A stretch of DNA of 59,032 nt. Origin: Clostridiales bacterium. Lineage in GTDB: Bacteria; Bacillota; Clostridia; TANB77; CAG-508. This document shows positions 16,540 to 24,966 of the stretch, piece by piece. A program made the translations under genes and the position numbers. A model generated the notes under the pieces. It saw only the letters and a program-made list of their open reading frames with translations. It did not search any database and was not told the DNA's origin. The stretch covers positions 1 to 59,032 of the forward strand of contig JAHZIB010000007.1 of assembly GCA_019419955.1 (NCBI GenBank), written 5' to 3'. Within the stretch, counting starts at the first letter, position 1, and each line of letters opens with the position of its first letter.

Positions 16540-18538
16540 TGTCCTTTCTCTTCCTACTTACTCTCCAGTTTTCACGAAGTTCTTTTAAATTCTGTCTTTC
16601 TTCAAAATCTTCTTCATCCATATTATTTATTTCATCCCAAATGTTCCATATTTTAACCTTTTGAATTTCTCTTATTGGTCTTTCTTCCTCTCTTTTGATT
16701 CTTAATTTTTTATTTTCTTCTTTTGTTCCCATTCCATTTAATTTATTAAAATACATTTTTGATATATCTGGAACATATAATATAGCTGAATATTCACCTG
16801 CAATCATTACTAAAATAATTGGGCTTTGTATTCTTAGCACTTCATCTGCTGTTAACATCTTTCTAGAAATTAAACTCATACTGCTACTACTATTATCATA
16901 TTTAATATTCGTGTTACTACTTTCACCATAACTTTGTGCTGAATATACTCCGTAATTTGTCTGATATTTTAGTTGCTGTTTCAACACTATTTGATTTTAA
17001 ATATATTAGAGTAGCATTGTCTAAAATATTCTGTGCTCCTTCTTTTCCGTATTTTTCTTCTAGTTGTCCAAAACTTTGAATTGCAATTGTAAATCTGCAA
17101 TTTCTACCGTCTTGAAACTGTTAGCATTGACTGAAATGTATCAATTTTTGTAAAGTTAGCAAATTCATCCAATATAAAATTCATTCTTATAGGTAGCTCT
17201 CCTCCTGAATTTCTACTGCTATCTACAATTGCTGTATATAACTGTTGTACTAATAGACTACCGTAATTTATGATATGTTAATTTATCGTCACTCAATAAA
17301 ATGTATATTACTGTTTTCTTTGTTGCAAAATCTCTTAAATCAAAATCTGATTTTTGTATTGTATCTGCAACATATTCACTTACAAACATTTGTAAAGTAG
17401 AAAGTGCTGCCGCCACAAAACTTCCTCTTGTTTTTGATGGTGCTGTACCTGCTACTGCAAAAAACTTTTTTATAGGATCTTCTGCTGTTTTATTTTTCAT
17501 ATATTTGTCAATTAACATTTCACCATCATCTGCTGTTTTAAACATTTCAGCCACAAAATAATAAGCATTTGTTAAAGTTTGATATTCTCTTCTGCCTTTA
17601 TTTTCAAGTACCACAGCCATAATTGCTGTTTTTATTACACTCTGTTCTCCATTAACCCAGATAGGCTCTGTTTTATCATTCTTTTCTACTAATATATTTA
17701 CAATATCATTTACAAGACTTTCAGCAAGTGGAATATTATCATCTTCTACTGCATTTATAACTAAATCTAAAAAATTATAATGATTACTTTTTAAAAAATT
17801 TATAAAATCTAATGCAATTACATTATATCCAAGTTCTTTTAATTTTGGTGCTGTATATAAATATAATTCACCTTTTACATCACTAATTAGCATATTTTCT
17901 GATGCTAACCCAAGCATTGTTATACTTGGAATTAAAATTGACCTTGACTTTCCTGATCCTGAACTACCTATTAAAATCGTATGTAAATTGTCTCCAATGA
18001 AATGTATTTTTTCTAGATTTCCATTTCTTTCAAAATTAGTTATTATTCCACCTGAATCAAAACAACTTTCTTTATATTCCTTGTTTCTATCAATTATATT
18101 GTAATTAAATATCTTGTCATAGTCTTTTTTTTGTAACCACCAAGCCGTACCATATTGCCCATCTCCTGCTGGCACTGGTACTTCTATCTTATCTGTTAAT
18201 TTTACTGTTTTACTATGATATATATTTTTAGTTTTATTTGTAAATAATAATAAAAATGTTATTACTATAGTTTCTAATATTATAAATATCAATAGTATTC
18301 TTTTATCTGCGAACAATGTTTTTATTATCTCTTGTAAATTCAAATTTAACATACTTTCAAAATCTTTACTAAATAAAAAATGTAAATTTACAGATGTATA
18401 AGCACATATCCCTATACTAAATATTATCGCTATTATAAGTAAAATTTTTCTATTTATATTTTTTCTCCTTTTTTGGAACTCCACATTCCTCCTTTTCATG
18501 TAAATTAAAAGAACATCTACTTTATAATAAATGTTCAT
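16529..18538 (-). CDS. virD4: VirD4-type coupling protein with three CGG +1 sites
   Basis: About 668 residues after three shifts. Two N-terminal spans, then the Walker A GSSGSGKSRS, SDVKGELYLY, and the TraG/VirD4 NTPase body. Frame breaks: TTA CGG TAG (17261-17263) restored to KL-GSLLVQQLY and DEFANF (Walker B region); AGA CGG TAG (17107-17109) restored to TVSR-GRNCRFTIAIQSF; TTA CGG AGT (16950-16952) restored to DKL-GVYSAQSYGESS. All three restored joins match coupling-protein consensus. Two sites are followed at once by a stop, so unshifted ribosomes terminate. The protein recruits the relaxase-DNA complex to the T4SS. The start at 18538 has a weak ribosome-binding site; ATG at 18499 is an alternative. 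Acidic C-terminus. Confidence 0.9.
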
Positions 18539-18540
18539 TA

Positions 18541-19773
18541 TTATTTTTCCCAGTTAAAACTAGATGCATTCATTTTATTAATTGCAATATCTTTTTTTGC
18601 TTGTTTAGATAATTGTTTTTTATATTTTATTTCAAAATTTTTCACATACTTTTCCTCTTGTCTTGCTGAAAAATAAACACAATTAAATATTCTCCATATC
18701 AAACTTTCAGTTTCATTATAGTACATTGTTTTATCATCTTCTATTTTTTGATTTAATAAGGCTCTCTCAAAATTCAAAATTTGATTTCCTATTATCTTTT
18801 TTATTTCTTCTTCTGCTTTTTCTTTTTCCAATTTTTGTGCTTCTTCAATTTTATTTTTATCACTATACTTAAAAGTAATAATTTTCTGTTTTGCCAATAT
18901 ATATTCATTAATTTGCTTTTGTGTATCTAATGACTTCTCAATAATTTTTTGTGATAAATCATCTACTTTTTTTATAACTTCAGGATACTTCTTTAAATAT
19001 TGATATTTTATACTTCCACTTGTTTCTTTTAATAATTTTCTTAATTCTAATAAATCTAATGCAATATTTTTTATATTTCTATATTTAAGTCTTTGTGGAA
19101 TAATTTTCTTATTTTGATAATCTTTTTCATATCTCATCATGTCTTTTAAAAATTTACTATCACTACTTATTTTTTTCAAATTTTGTAATGTTATATTTTC
19201 TTGTATTATCTTCTTTTTAGCAATATCCTTTTCCTTATATAATTGTAATAAATCATCTCTAAAAATGCTATTAGTAAATTCATCTTTCATTTTATTTATT
19301 ACATTATATTTTATAAAATAATTCATTTTTTCTTTTTGCTTACTCCACATCATTACTTGTAAATGTGGATGTCCACTTTCTAAATGAACAGCACCTGCAT
19401 ATTGTAAATCTTCATATTTTATATTCATTTTTTTAGCAAAACTTATTAACTTACTTTCAAAAAGTTCTTTCCATTTTTCTTTTGAATCATACCCCAATCT
19501 TATTGCATCATATTCATCTAATGATATCGTACATCTGAATATTGGCATTTTGTTATATGCTAAATTAGTTATATATGAATTTACTGGCTCTATATCTTTC
19601 ATTTTTTCTATATCTGGAAAATCTGCAATCTTTCCAAATAATCCATGTTCAGTATTTTTATTTTTTATAGCATATTCACTATATGCCAAATAATTTGTAT
19701 AATTTTTATGTTTAAAAAATGTAGTTCTTTTATTTGGATTAAATGTTTCAAATAAGAAAATTATATTATTCAT
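18541..19773 (-). CDS. MobP-type relaxase
   Basis: 410 residues. The metal-binding histidine triad is seen as AVHLESGHPHLQVMMW (H130, H135, H137), and a conserved N-terminal region includes LAYSEYAIKN and PIFRCTISLDEYDA; a tyrosine-rich first 40 residues could hold the nicking tyrosine. The C-terminal half is a long charged helical region (KKKIIQENITLQNLKKI...), as in many Firmicutes MobP-like relaxases. It nicks the element at oriT and leads the strand into the recipient. It overlaps the ribbon-helix-helix gene by eight bases and is followed after two bases by virD4; the probable oriT lies about 480 bases upstream of the start. Confidence 0.85.
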   Translation of the reverse strand: MNNIIFLFETFNPNKRTTFFKHKNYTNYLAYSEYAIKNKNTEHGLFGKIADFPDIEKMKDIEPVNSYITNLAYNKMPIFRCTISLDEYDAIRLGYDSKEKWKELFESKLISFAKKMNIKYEDLQYAGAVHLESGHPHLQVMMWSKQKEKMNYFIKYNVINKMKDEFTNSIFRDDLLQLYKEKDIAKKKIIQENITLQNLKKISSDSKFLKDMMRYEKDYQNKKIIPQRLKYRNIKNIALDLLELRKLLKETSGSIKYQYLKKYPEVIKKVDDLSQKIIEKSLDTQKQINEYILAKQKIITFKYSDKNKIEEAQKLEKEKAEEEIKKIIGNQILNFERALLNQKIEDDKTMYYNETESLIWRIFNCVYFSARQEEKYVKNFEIKYKKQLSKQAKKDIAINKMNASSFNWEK

Positions 19774-20230
19774 TTCTATATAATTCTCCTATTGTATAAA
19801 AATCATATAAATCCTGTTTGTTCATTTTTTCTGTGTCTCGTGATATATAATAATTGGCTTTTTTACGAGCATTATTTAACATATTTATGAACTCCTTATG
19901 CATATCATCTCCTAGTAATTTATACATTACTTCTCCCTGCAAATATGTGTTTATTACTGATGTTCTTAAATATTTTGCATTTATTTTTCTTTGACTTGCT
20001 ATAAATGGTTTTAACTTTTCATCTAACATTTGATCTAATGCTTTTACTATAAAATCCAAACTTTCTTTATACATTTCAACATTTAGTTCTTTTTCAATCC
20101 CTGCCCTTGCTATTTCAGAAAGACTATTATATGAACTTTTTTCTACCATCTTTTTTAGCATTTCTTTTTTACTTTTTGAAATTCTTATAGTTAATTTTTC
20201 TAATTTTTCACTTGATTTTTTATTTTCCAA
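19766..20230 (-). CDS. ribbon-helix-helix relaxosome accessory protein (MobC-like)
   Basis: About 154 residues from a TTG start at 20230, four bases after AAGGAGG; an ATG at 20257 would give nine more residues but lies in the probable oriT edge. LEKLTIRISKSKKEMLKKMVEKS followed by NSLSEIARAGIEKEL is a ribbon-helix-helix fold as in MobC-type proteins. The rest is helical, with a conserved-looking QRKINAKYLRTSVINTY segment. Such proteins bind oriT and help the relaxase open the DNA; the position between oriT and relaxase fits. Confidence 0.8.
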   Translation of the reverse strand: MENKKSSEKLEKLTIRISKSKKEMLKKMVEKSSYNSLSEIARAGIEKELNVEMYKESLDFIVKALDQMLDEKLKPFIASQRKINAKYLRTSVINTYLQGEVMYKLLGDDMHKEFINMLNNARKKANYYISRDTEKMNKQDLYDFYTIGELYRNE

Positions 20231-20257
20231 ACTTCCTCCTTGCTCCCACTTTATCAA

Positions 20258-20397
20258 TCAAAATTGCCTTCAAGCAATTTTGCAGGATCAGGGCGACCTA
20301 CTGTCACCCCAAAACTGCCTAAAAGCGTGGCTTTTAGCTGGGTGCTTTAAAAAATAGAGGTAGTCATTTAGACATCCTCAAATTTTCTTAATTTTTA
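20258..20397. other. probable origin of transfer (oriT)
   Basis: A gene-free, locally GC-richer patch directly upstream of the relaxosome genes. It holds two perfect hairpins: AAAATTGC / GCAATTTT (20260-20281) and CTAAAAGC / GCTTTTAG (20319-20337, 3-base loop). Between them is an unusual GC-rich stretch (GGATCAGGGCGACCTACTG, then TCACCCC) that faintly resembles AGGGCG-type nick regions of other MobP/MobQ systems. Position, hairpins and composition support oriT; the nick position is not determined. Confidence 0.6.
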
Positions 20398-20628
20398 TCA
20401 ATATTCTTCATCTTCTGATATTTCTTCTCCTGTAACATCTACATAATCCATTATAATACATAACGCTTCATCATAACTTTTTGCTTCTGTAGTTATCTTA
20501 TTAAACATTTCTTTTGCCTCTTCTTCTAGTCCATTTTTCTTTAATGTTCTAGATGCAATTCCCATTAAGTTATAAATATTTCCGTCTTCTCCTAATAATT
20601 TGCACTTTGGTTTTTCAGATTTATTCAA
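20398..20628 (-). CDS. small acidic protein, paralogue of upstream gene's C-terminal domain
   Basis: 76 residues from a TTG start (20628) that lies inside the last codons of the upstream gene; GAGGAGG provides the ribosome-binding site. A longer ATG-started frame (20679) would read backwards through the coding end of the neighbour and is less likely. The sequence NKSEKPKCKL..., ...EAKSYDEALCIIMDYVDV aligns with EKPKCNI..., ...YSYDEAFDIINEYVEI in the C-terminal half of the upstream protein, so this is a tandem duplicate of that domain. Acidic end (EDEEY). No known function. Confidence 0.65.
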   Translation of the reverse strand: MNKSEKPKCKLLGEDGNIYNLMGIASRTLKKNGLEEEAKEMFNKITTEAKSYDEALCIIMDYVDVTGEEISEDEEY

Positions 20629-21187
20629 ATTCTTCATCCTCCTCATTTTCTCTTTCTTCAACAATTTCAACATATTCATTTATGATATCAAATGCTTCGT
20701 CATAACTGTAAGTTGTTGTTGCTCTTTCAATCATTTCTCTTGATTCATTAAATAGCTTATTATCTTTTAATGTTTTTGAAACTTCACAAATGATATCGTA
20801 CATTACACCTCGTTCATTATCAATATTACATTTTGGCTTTTCTTTTATTTCATTATTTATCTTATTTTTTTCTTCTGTCTTTCTCATCTTTTCTGAAATA
20901 TTTAAAAATTCCAATGCGATTGGTTTAAATTTTCCATATTGAAAATCATTTCTCATCTCATACATCATTAAATGTATAATTTCACTTATCTGATTTGAGC
21001 TTAATGCTTTTCTTTCGACTCTTTCAATTTCTTCTTTTTCTTTTTGTGTTCCCATAGACAAGTTTAGTGGTGAATCACTTACATATCCTAATCCCATTAA
21101 ACTATGAGCTAAAGCTTCTCTATATTCGGTATCTAAATTAGCATCATATGTTGCTTCTCTTATATCACTTAATTTAATTTTCATCAT
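20621..21187 (-). CDS. hypothetical protein with EEFE tail
   Basis: About 188 residues from ATG at 21187 (AGGTGATT upstream). Soluble and mostly helical; the N-terminal half contains LSDIREATYDANLDTEYREA and LMGLGYVSDSPLNLSMG. The C-terminal 75 residues are a domain repeated as a separate gene immediately downstream. It ends in EEDEEFE. The tail codons include GAGGAGG and the TTG start of the downstream paralogue. No family recognised; the position next to oriT suggests a role in element biology rather than in the transfer channel. Confidence 0.65.
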   Translation of the reverse strand: MMKIKLSDIREATYDANLDTEYREALAHSLMGLGYVSDSPLNLSMGTQKEKEEIERVERKALSSNQISEIIHLMMYEMRNDFQYGKFKPIALEFLNISEKMRKTEEKNKINNEIKEKPKCNIDNERGVMYDIICEVSKTLKDNKLFNESREMIERATTTYSYDEAFDIINEYVEIVEERENEEDEEFE

Positions 21188-21204
21188 AATCACCTGTTCT
21201 TTCT

Positions 21205-21843
21205 TTATTCGAATTCTTCCTCGTTATCTTGTTCAATATAATCTATTAAATCTCTTTCTTGTTTTAAATAACCGTATGAAGTATGCTTCATGTTTTTATC
21301 TTCAGCATATTCCTTGCCTAATCTTCTCATATCAGTATATTCTATTAAATCTTCTACATCAATTTTTCCATCATATACTAATCTCCTTCCAAGTTCTTTG
21401 TCATCATATGCTTCAGTTAAATCAAAAGACTCAATATTTTTTGCATATTTTAAAACATCTTTAATATTTCTAATGTTATCTTCTTCTGCTTCCATTATTG
21501 CAAGTATTTTATATTTATCATATTCCTTAAAATTTTTAACAATATTGTAAAACTTTTTTATATCTTTAAATGGAGTAGTATATCCTGATCTATTTGCTTT
21601 ACAAATCATATCATTAACATAGCTAGAAATATCAACAGCAAAATCTTCATCTTCTTTATCCATAAATATACATTCTTTTATATGTGTATCTTGTGTTGTA
21701 TACTTGTTGTAATTTAATCCAAGATATTCAAAATCTTTTTCTAACTCTTCTCTACTTCTGGGAATTATAATTTTTATTTCCTTATATATTTCTGATTCTT
21801 CATATTCTTTTTTATTTACCATATCAATTTTAGCAATTAACAA
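21205..21843 (-). CDS. hypothetical protein with EEFE tail
   Basis: 212 residues starting TTG (21843) after AGGAGATG. Soluble, very acidic and tyrosine-rich. An N-terminal alpha/beta region (ESEIYKEIKIIIPRSREELEKDF) resembles the start of the antirestriction-like ArdA or of other small acidic DNA-mimic proteins, and the centre contains LAIMEAEEDNIRNIKDVLKY and YTDMRRLGKEYAED; I cannot confirm a family. It ends NEEEFE, here encoded with TTC rather than the usual TTT, so the tail is kept at protein level. It lies 12-18 bases before the next gene. Confidence 0.65.
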   Translation of the reverse strand: MLIAKIDMVNKKEYEESEIYKEIKIIIPRSREELEKDFEYLGLNYNKYTTQDTHIKECIFMDKEDEDFAVDISSYVNDMICKANRSGYTTPFKDIKKFYNIVKNFKEYDKYKILAIMEAEEDNIRNIKDVLKYAKNIESFDLTEAYDDKELGRRLVYDGKIDVEDLIEYTDMRRLGKEYAEDKNMKHTSYGYLKQERDLIDYIEQDNEEEFE

Positions 21844-21866
21844 TTTTCTTCATCTCCTAACTTGTG

Positions 21867-22092
21867 TTACTCAAATTCTTCTTCATTTATTTGTCTTTTT
21901 GGATGATTAACTTTTTCTTCACTTTTTTGTTCATCTATCATTTCTTGTAATAAACCTATTTTTTTTTTTGCTTTTTTCCCATTCCTTTGAAAATCCTTTT
22001 TTCGCCTCTGTTAATGATAAATCTTTTGAATAGCATATCCAATTGTGTACTTCCATTTCATACATTTCTTCTAATAATTCTACCTTATTCAA
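21867..22092 (-). CDS. small EEFE-tail protein interrupted by an A11 tract
   Basis: The TTG start at 22092 lies in the end of the upstream DUF3560 gene, after AGGAGG. The frame reads NKVELLEEMYEMEVHNWICY...EWEKSKKK up to a run of eleven A (21959-21969). In the initial frame it stops soon after; removing one A gives KKKIGLLQEMIDEQKSEE... and ends with INEEEFE, the tail shared by neighbouring genes. So the intended product is about 74 residues. There is no CGG here: either the tract varies in length, transcription slips on it, or the sequence has one A too many. Confidence 0.6.
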
Positions 22093-22801
22093 ATTCTTCG
22101 TCCTCCTCTTTTTCTTTTGATTTTTCAGCAATTTCTTTTACTATAATATTAGTTGCCCTTATACAGTTCAGATTAAACACTCTCTGCCATGCTTTTTCAT
22201 ATCTAGACCATCTAAATCCATAAGACTTTAATATTTTTCTCGTGTCTTCATCTGGAATATTGTCAAATAAAAATTGAATTCTATTTATTTCTTTATTATG
22301 AATAACTTTTCCATTTTCAAAATTAATTTCTTGAAATTCTATATTCTCTAATTTTTCAAGTCTTTCAATTCTTTTTTTAGTTTCTCTTATTGTTGCTCCT
22401 ATATTAGTAAGTTCCCATGTACTATGTTCTCTTGCTTTTATACTAGCTTTTTCATTTTCTAATCTTTCCAATTTTTCTTTTAGTTTAATTATTGCTTGTG
22501 GATCATCACTATATATTACTTTACTATTTTCAGCATTTTCTGCCCTTTCCTTATAAAAGTTACTTTTATTATCTTCTTCTATTGATTTCCTAATATCATC
22601 TTGTGCCTTTTTGATTAATTTCCTATGTCTTTTTTCAGAATGATGTCCTACCAATATTGGTTGTCCAGGTACAATTTGTAGTATTCTATTGGCGTTTGAA
22701 TTACTATATTGGCTAGATCTTTCTTGTGCTTTTAGAGATAATTCCTTATACCTTTCTATTCTTCTTTTTCTTCTTTCTTCGTAATCACTTCTTCCTCCCA
22801 T
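22085..22801 (-). CDS. DUF3560 family protein with EEFE tail
   Basis: 238 residues. The signature SDYEERRKRRIERYKEL at the N-terminus and GQPILVGHHSEKRHRKLIKKA near residue 48 identify the DUF3560 family, common on mobile elements. A central coiled coil (KLKEKLERLENEKASI and RETKKRIERLEKLENI) is followed by a compact C-terminal domain (KILKSYGFRWSRYEKAWQR) that resembles a small DNA-associated module at the ends of such proteins. Ends KEEDEEFE. Soluble; role unknown, possibly DNA processing or antirestriction. The start overlaps the preceding small membrane gene. Confidence 0.8.
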   Translation of the reverse strand: MGGRSDYEERRKRRIERYKELSLKAQERSSQYSNSNANRILQIVPGQPILVGHHSEKRHRKLIKKAQDDIRKSIEEDNKSNFYKERAENAENSKVIYSDDPQAIIKLKEKLERLENEKASIKAREHSTWELTNIGATIRETKKRIERLEKLENIEFQEINFENGKVIHNKEINRIQFLFDNIPDEDTRKILKSYGFRWSRYEKAWQRVFNLNCIRATNIIVKEIAEKSKEKEEDEEFE

Positions 22802-22899
22802 CTTCTATCACTTTCCTTTCCTACGATTAAACAACAATGTAGTAACAATGTTAAAAAAGAACTTATCATTGCTACACCTATTAATATTAAAATATACAC
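22756..22899 (-). CDS. small single-span membrane protein, 47 aa
   Basis: Starts GTG at 22899 after GGAGG with good spacing; the frame is open further upstream but that part overlaps the promoter at 22952-22980. The product is one membrane helix (MYILILIGVAMISSFLTLLLH) and a charged cytoplasmic tail (ESDRRWEEEVITKKEEKEE). The tail codons overlap the start of the DUF3560 gene. Probably the first gene of the operon driven by the AGAGTTAA promoter. Confidence 0.55.
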   Translation of the reverse strand: MYILILIGVAMISSFLTLLLHCCLIVGKESDRRWEEEVITKKEEKEE

Positions 22900-22951
22900 T
22901 TTAATTCCTCCATTTTTTATAAAAAAAGAGCTTATATAAAGTTTGTGTTGT

Positions 22952-22980
22952 ATCTTAACTCTTACACTCACTTTATACAA
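22952..22980 (-). promoter_or_regulatory. element promoter with AGAGTTAA block (copy 3)
   Basis: Minus strand TTGTAT (22975-22980), 17-base spacer ending AAGAGT, TAAGAT -10 (22952-22957). It lies directly behind the stop of the AP2 gene and drives the operon starting at 22899. Confidence 0.7.
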
Positions 22981-22983
22981 GTC

Positions 22984-23748
22984 TTATTCAAATTCTTCTT
23001 CACTTTCTTCAATTATTTTATTATAACTATATTTTTCTAAAATAGGTTTATAATATTTTTCTTCTGCTTTTTCCCTTGCTTTTTTTGCATCTTCAATATT
23101 ACTAAAATATCCTAAAAAATAAGTTTTTCCTTTAAATCCAATTGTAGCTTTATATTTCATTTTATCTTTTTTAAAAGATACTCCTCTTACACCACTTGTA
23201 TTAGCTCGACTAATTTTATTATTTAAAAAATCAAGTCTTGTCCCTTCTTTTAATATATTTTCTTTTTTGTATTCATTACCTATTCGAGTATAACTTTTAG
23301 TCTGATTATTTATCACCTCTTTACAATCTTTTACTTTACCTTCTCTCAATCTATTTCCATTGACAACTACTTCTTGTCCACAATCACATCTACATCTCCA
23401 ATAATAAATGTTTTTATTTTCTCCATTTTTCGTCTTTTTACATTCAATTTTTTCTAATCCCATAACAAAAAGTTTATTTATTTTTTTTCCTGTTAAATCA
23501 ATTACTTTATTTCTTGCATTTTTTTTGAACATTTCCTTATGCAAACATCCACAACTTTTCTTATCTCCTGTTACCAGTACATTTCTACTAACAGTTACTT
23601 CATTACCACAATCACATTTACATAGCCAAAATCCTTTATCTCTATTTTTTCCATTTTTATCTCTCTTATGTTCTATATGGTCAAATCTTATAACAATTAA
23701 TTTTCCGAATTTTTTTCCAATTAAATCTGTTGTATTCAACTTAATCAC
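22984..23748 (-). CDS. AP2-domain protein with two zinc-ribbon-like units and EEFE tail
   Basis: 254 residues. Two similar units begin KKFGKLIVI and KKINKLFVM; the first carries CKCDCG...CGC and the second CRCDCG...C, cysteine arrangements of zinc ribbons (the second has lost a cysteine pair). The C-terminal part (about 178-235) is an AP2-type DNA-binding domain: TSGVRGVSFKKDKMKYKA, then GKTYFLGYFSNIEDAKKARE. Such proteins are known from phages and mobile elements, often with homing-endonuclease ancestry; no nuclease motif is visible here. Ends EESEEEFE. Driven by its own promoter at 23780-23808. It probably binds element DNA as regulator or accessory factor. Confidence 0.85.
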   Translation of the reverse strand: MIKLNTTDLIGKKFGKLIVIRFDHIEHKRDKNGKNRDKGFWLCKCDCGNEVTVSRNVLVTGDKKSCGCLHKEMFKKNARNKVIDLTGKKINKLFVMGLEKIECKKTKNGENKNIYYWRCRCDCGQEVVVNGNRLREGKVKDCKEVINNQTKSYTRIGNEYKKENILKEGTRLDFLNNKISRANTSGVRGVSFKKDKMKYKATIGFKGKTYFLGYFSNIEDAKKAREKAEEKYYKPILEKYSYNKIIEESEEEFE

Positions 23749-23779
23749 TTCCTAAATAATATCTCTAAAAATTTGTCTT

Positions 23780-23808
23780 ATCTTAACTCTTCTTTACATA
23801 CTATTCAA
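23780..23808 (-). promoter_or_regulatory. element promoter with AGAGTTAA block (copy 4)
   Basis: Minus strand TTGAAT (23803-23808), 17-base spacer ending AAGAGT, TAAGAT (23780-23785), between metK and the AP2 gene. It shares the -10 block with copies 1-3. Confidence 0.7.
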
Positions 23809-23814
23809 GTCTTT

Positions 23815-24933
23815 TTACATTTGTACAAATTCTTCCCATGTAAAGCCTTCTCTACCGAAATGACCATAATTTGTAGTTTTAGAAAATATTGGCTCTTTTA
23901 ATTTCAAATATTCAATTATACCTTGTGGAGTTAAATCAAATTTTGATTTTATCAATTTTATTATTAACCACTCTGGTACTCTATTTGTATTAAAGCAATC
24001 TATATAAATTGATATCGGCTCTCTTACTCCTATTGCATAAGAAAGTTGTATTTCGCATTTTCTTGCGAGACCATTAGCAACAACATTTTTAGCAATATGT
24101 CTTAACATATATGATGCTGATCTGTCCACTTTTGTTCCATCTTTACCAGAAAAAGCACCACCTCCATGATGTGCCATTCCTCCATAAGTATCTACCATTA
24201 TTTTTCTTCCTGTTAATCCTGTATCTGCAATGGCTCCTCCTAAAACAAATTTTCCTGTCGGATTAATATAAAATTTTGTTTCCACATCAATCATATCTTC
24301 TTTTACTATTGGCATTATTACTTTTTTTAATATATCCTTTTGTAAAATTTCAATGTCCACATTTTCTGAATGTTGTGTTGATATTAATATCGTATCAATT
24401 CTAAATGGCTCATCATTAACATATTCAACAGTCACCTGTACTTTTCCATCTGATTTTAAACATGGAATTTTTCCGTTTTTTCTAACTTCTGACAACTGTT
24501 TTGCAAGTCTATTTGCAATGCTTATTGGATATGGCATATAATCTTCTGATTCATCTGTAGCATAGCCAAACATAATTCCTTGATCACCTGCTCCTCCATA
24601 ATCAACTCCCATTGCTATATCATTACTTTGTTTTGTAATATTTATTTCTACATCGCAAGTTTTATAATCCATATTTATTTTTGAATCTGTATAACCTACT
24701 TCTTTTAATTTTTCTCTTACTATTTTTTCTATATCAATTGTTGCATTTGATGTTATTTGTCCTGCAACAACTACTTTATCTTTTGATATAAGAGTTTCAA
24801 CTGCTACTCTTGATTCTTTGTCTTGTTTTAAGCATTCATCCAATATTGCATCTGATATTAAATCAGCTACTTTATCAGGATGTCCTTCTGTAACACTTTC
24901 ACTTGTTAAATAATAATGTTTGTATTTTTTCAT
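23815..24933 (-). CDS. metK: S-adenosylmethionine synthetase
   Basis: About 372 residues from ATG 24933 (an ATG at 24966 adds 11 residues). It makes S-adenosylmethionine from methionine and ATP. Signatures: TSESVTEGHPDKVADLISDA at the N-terminus, GAGDQGIMFGYA (ATP/metal loop), GGGAFSGKDGTKVDRSASY (phosphate loop), and catalytic-site lysines in the usual places. The protein is a little shorter than the normal 380-400. It is the first gene of the leftward element region and no SAM riboswitch is visible upstream. A metK on a conjugative element that also carries a DNA methyltransferase suggests cofactor supply, but it could instead be the flanking chromosomal copy. Confidence 0.92.
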   Translation of the reverse strand: MKKYKHYYLTSESVTEGHPDKVADLISDAILDECLKQDKESRVAVETLISKDKVVVAGQITSNATIDIEKIVREKLKEVGYTDSKINMDYKTCDVEINITKQSNDIAMGVDYGGAGDQGIMFGYATDESEDYMPYPISIANRLAKQLSEVRKNGKIPCLKSDGKVQVTVEYVNDEPFRIDTILISTQHSENVDIEILQKDILKKVIMPIVKEDMIDVETKFYINPTGKFVLGGAIADTGLTGRKIMVDTYGGMAHHGGGAFSGKDGTKVDRSASYMLRHIAKNVVANGLARKCEIQLSYAIGVREPISIYIDCFNTNRVPEWLIIKLIKSKFDLTPQGIIEYLKLKEPIFSKTTNYGHFGREGFTWEEFVQM

Positions 24934-24966
24934 ATTTTTACAAATCTCTCCTTTCTTATTTTTCAT

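Noticed and set aside
16950..17263. prfB-like or classical P-site +1 slippage
   Set aside because: Preceding codons differ and cannot re-pair one base forward, and only three of eleven sites are followed by a stop.
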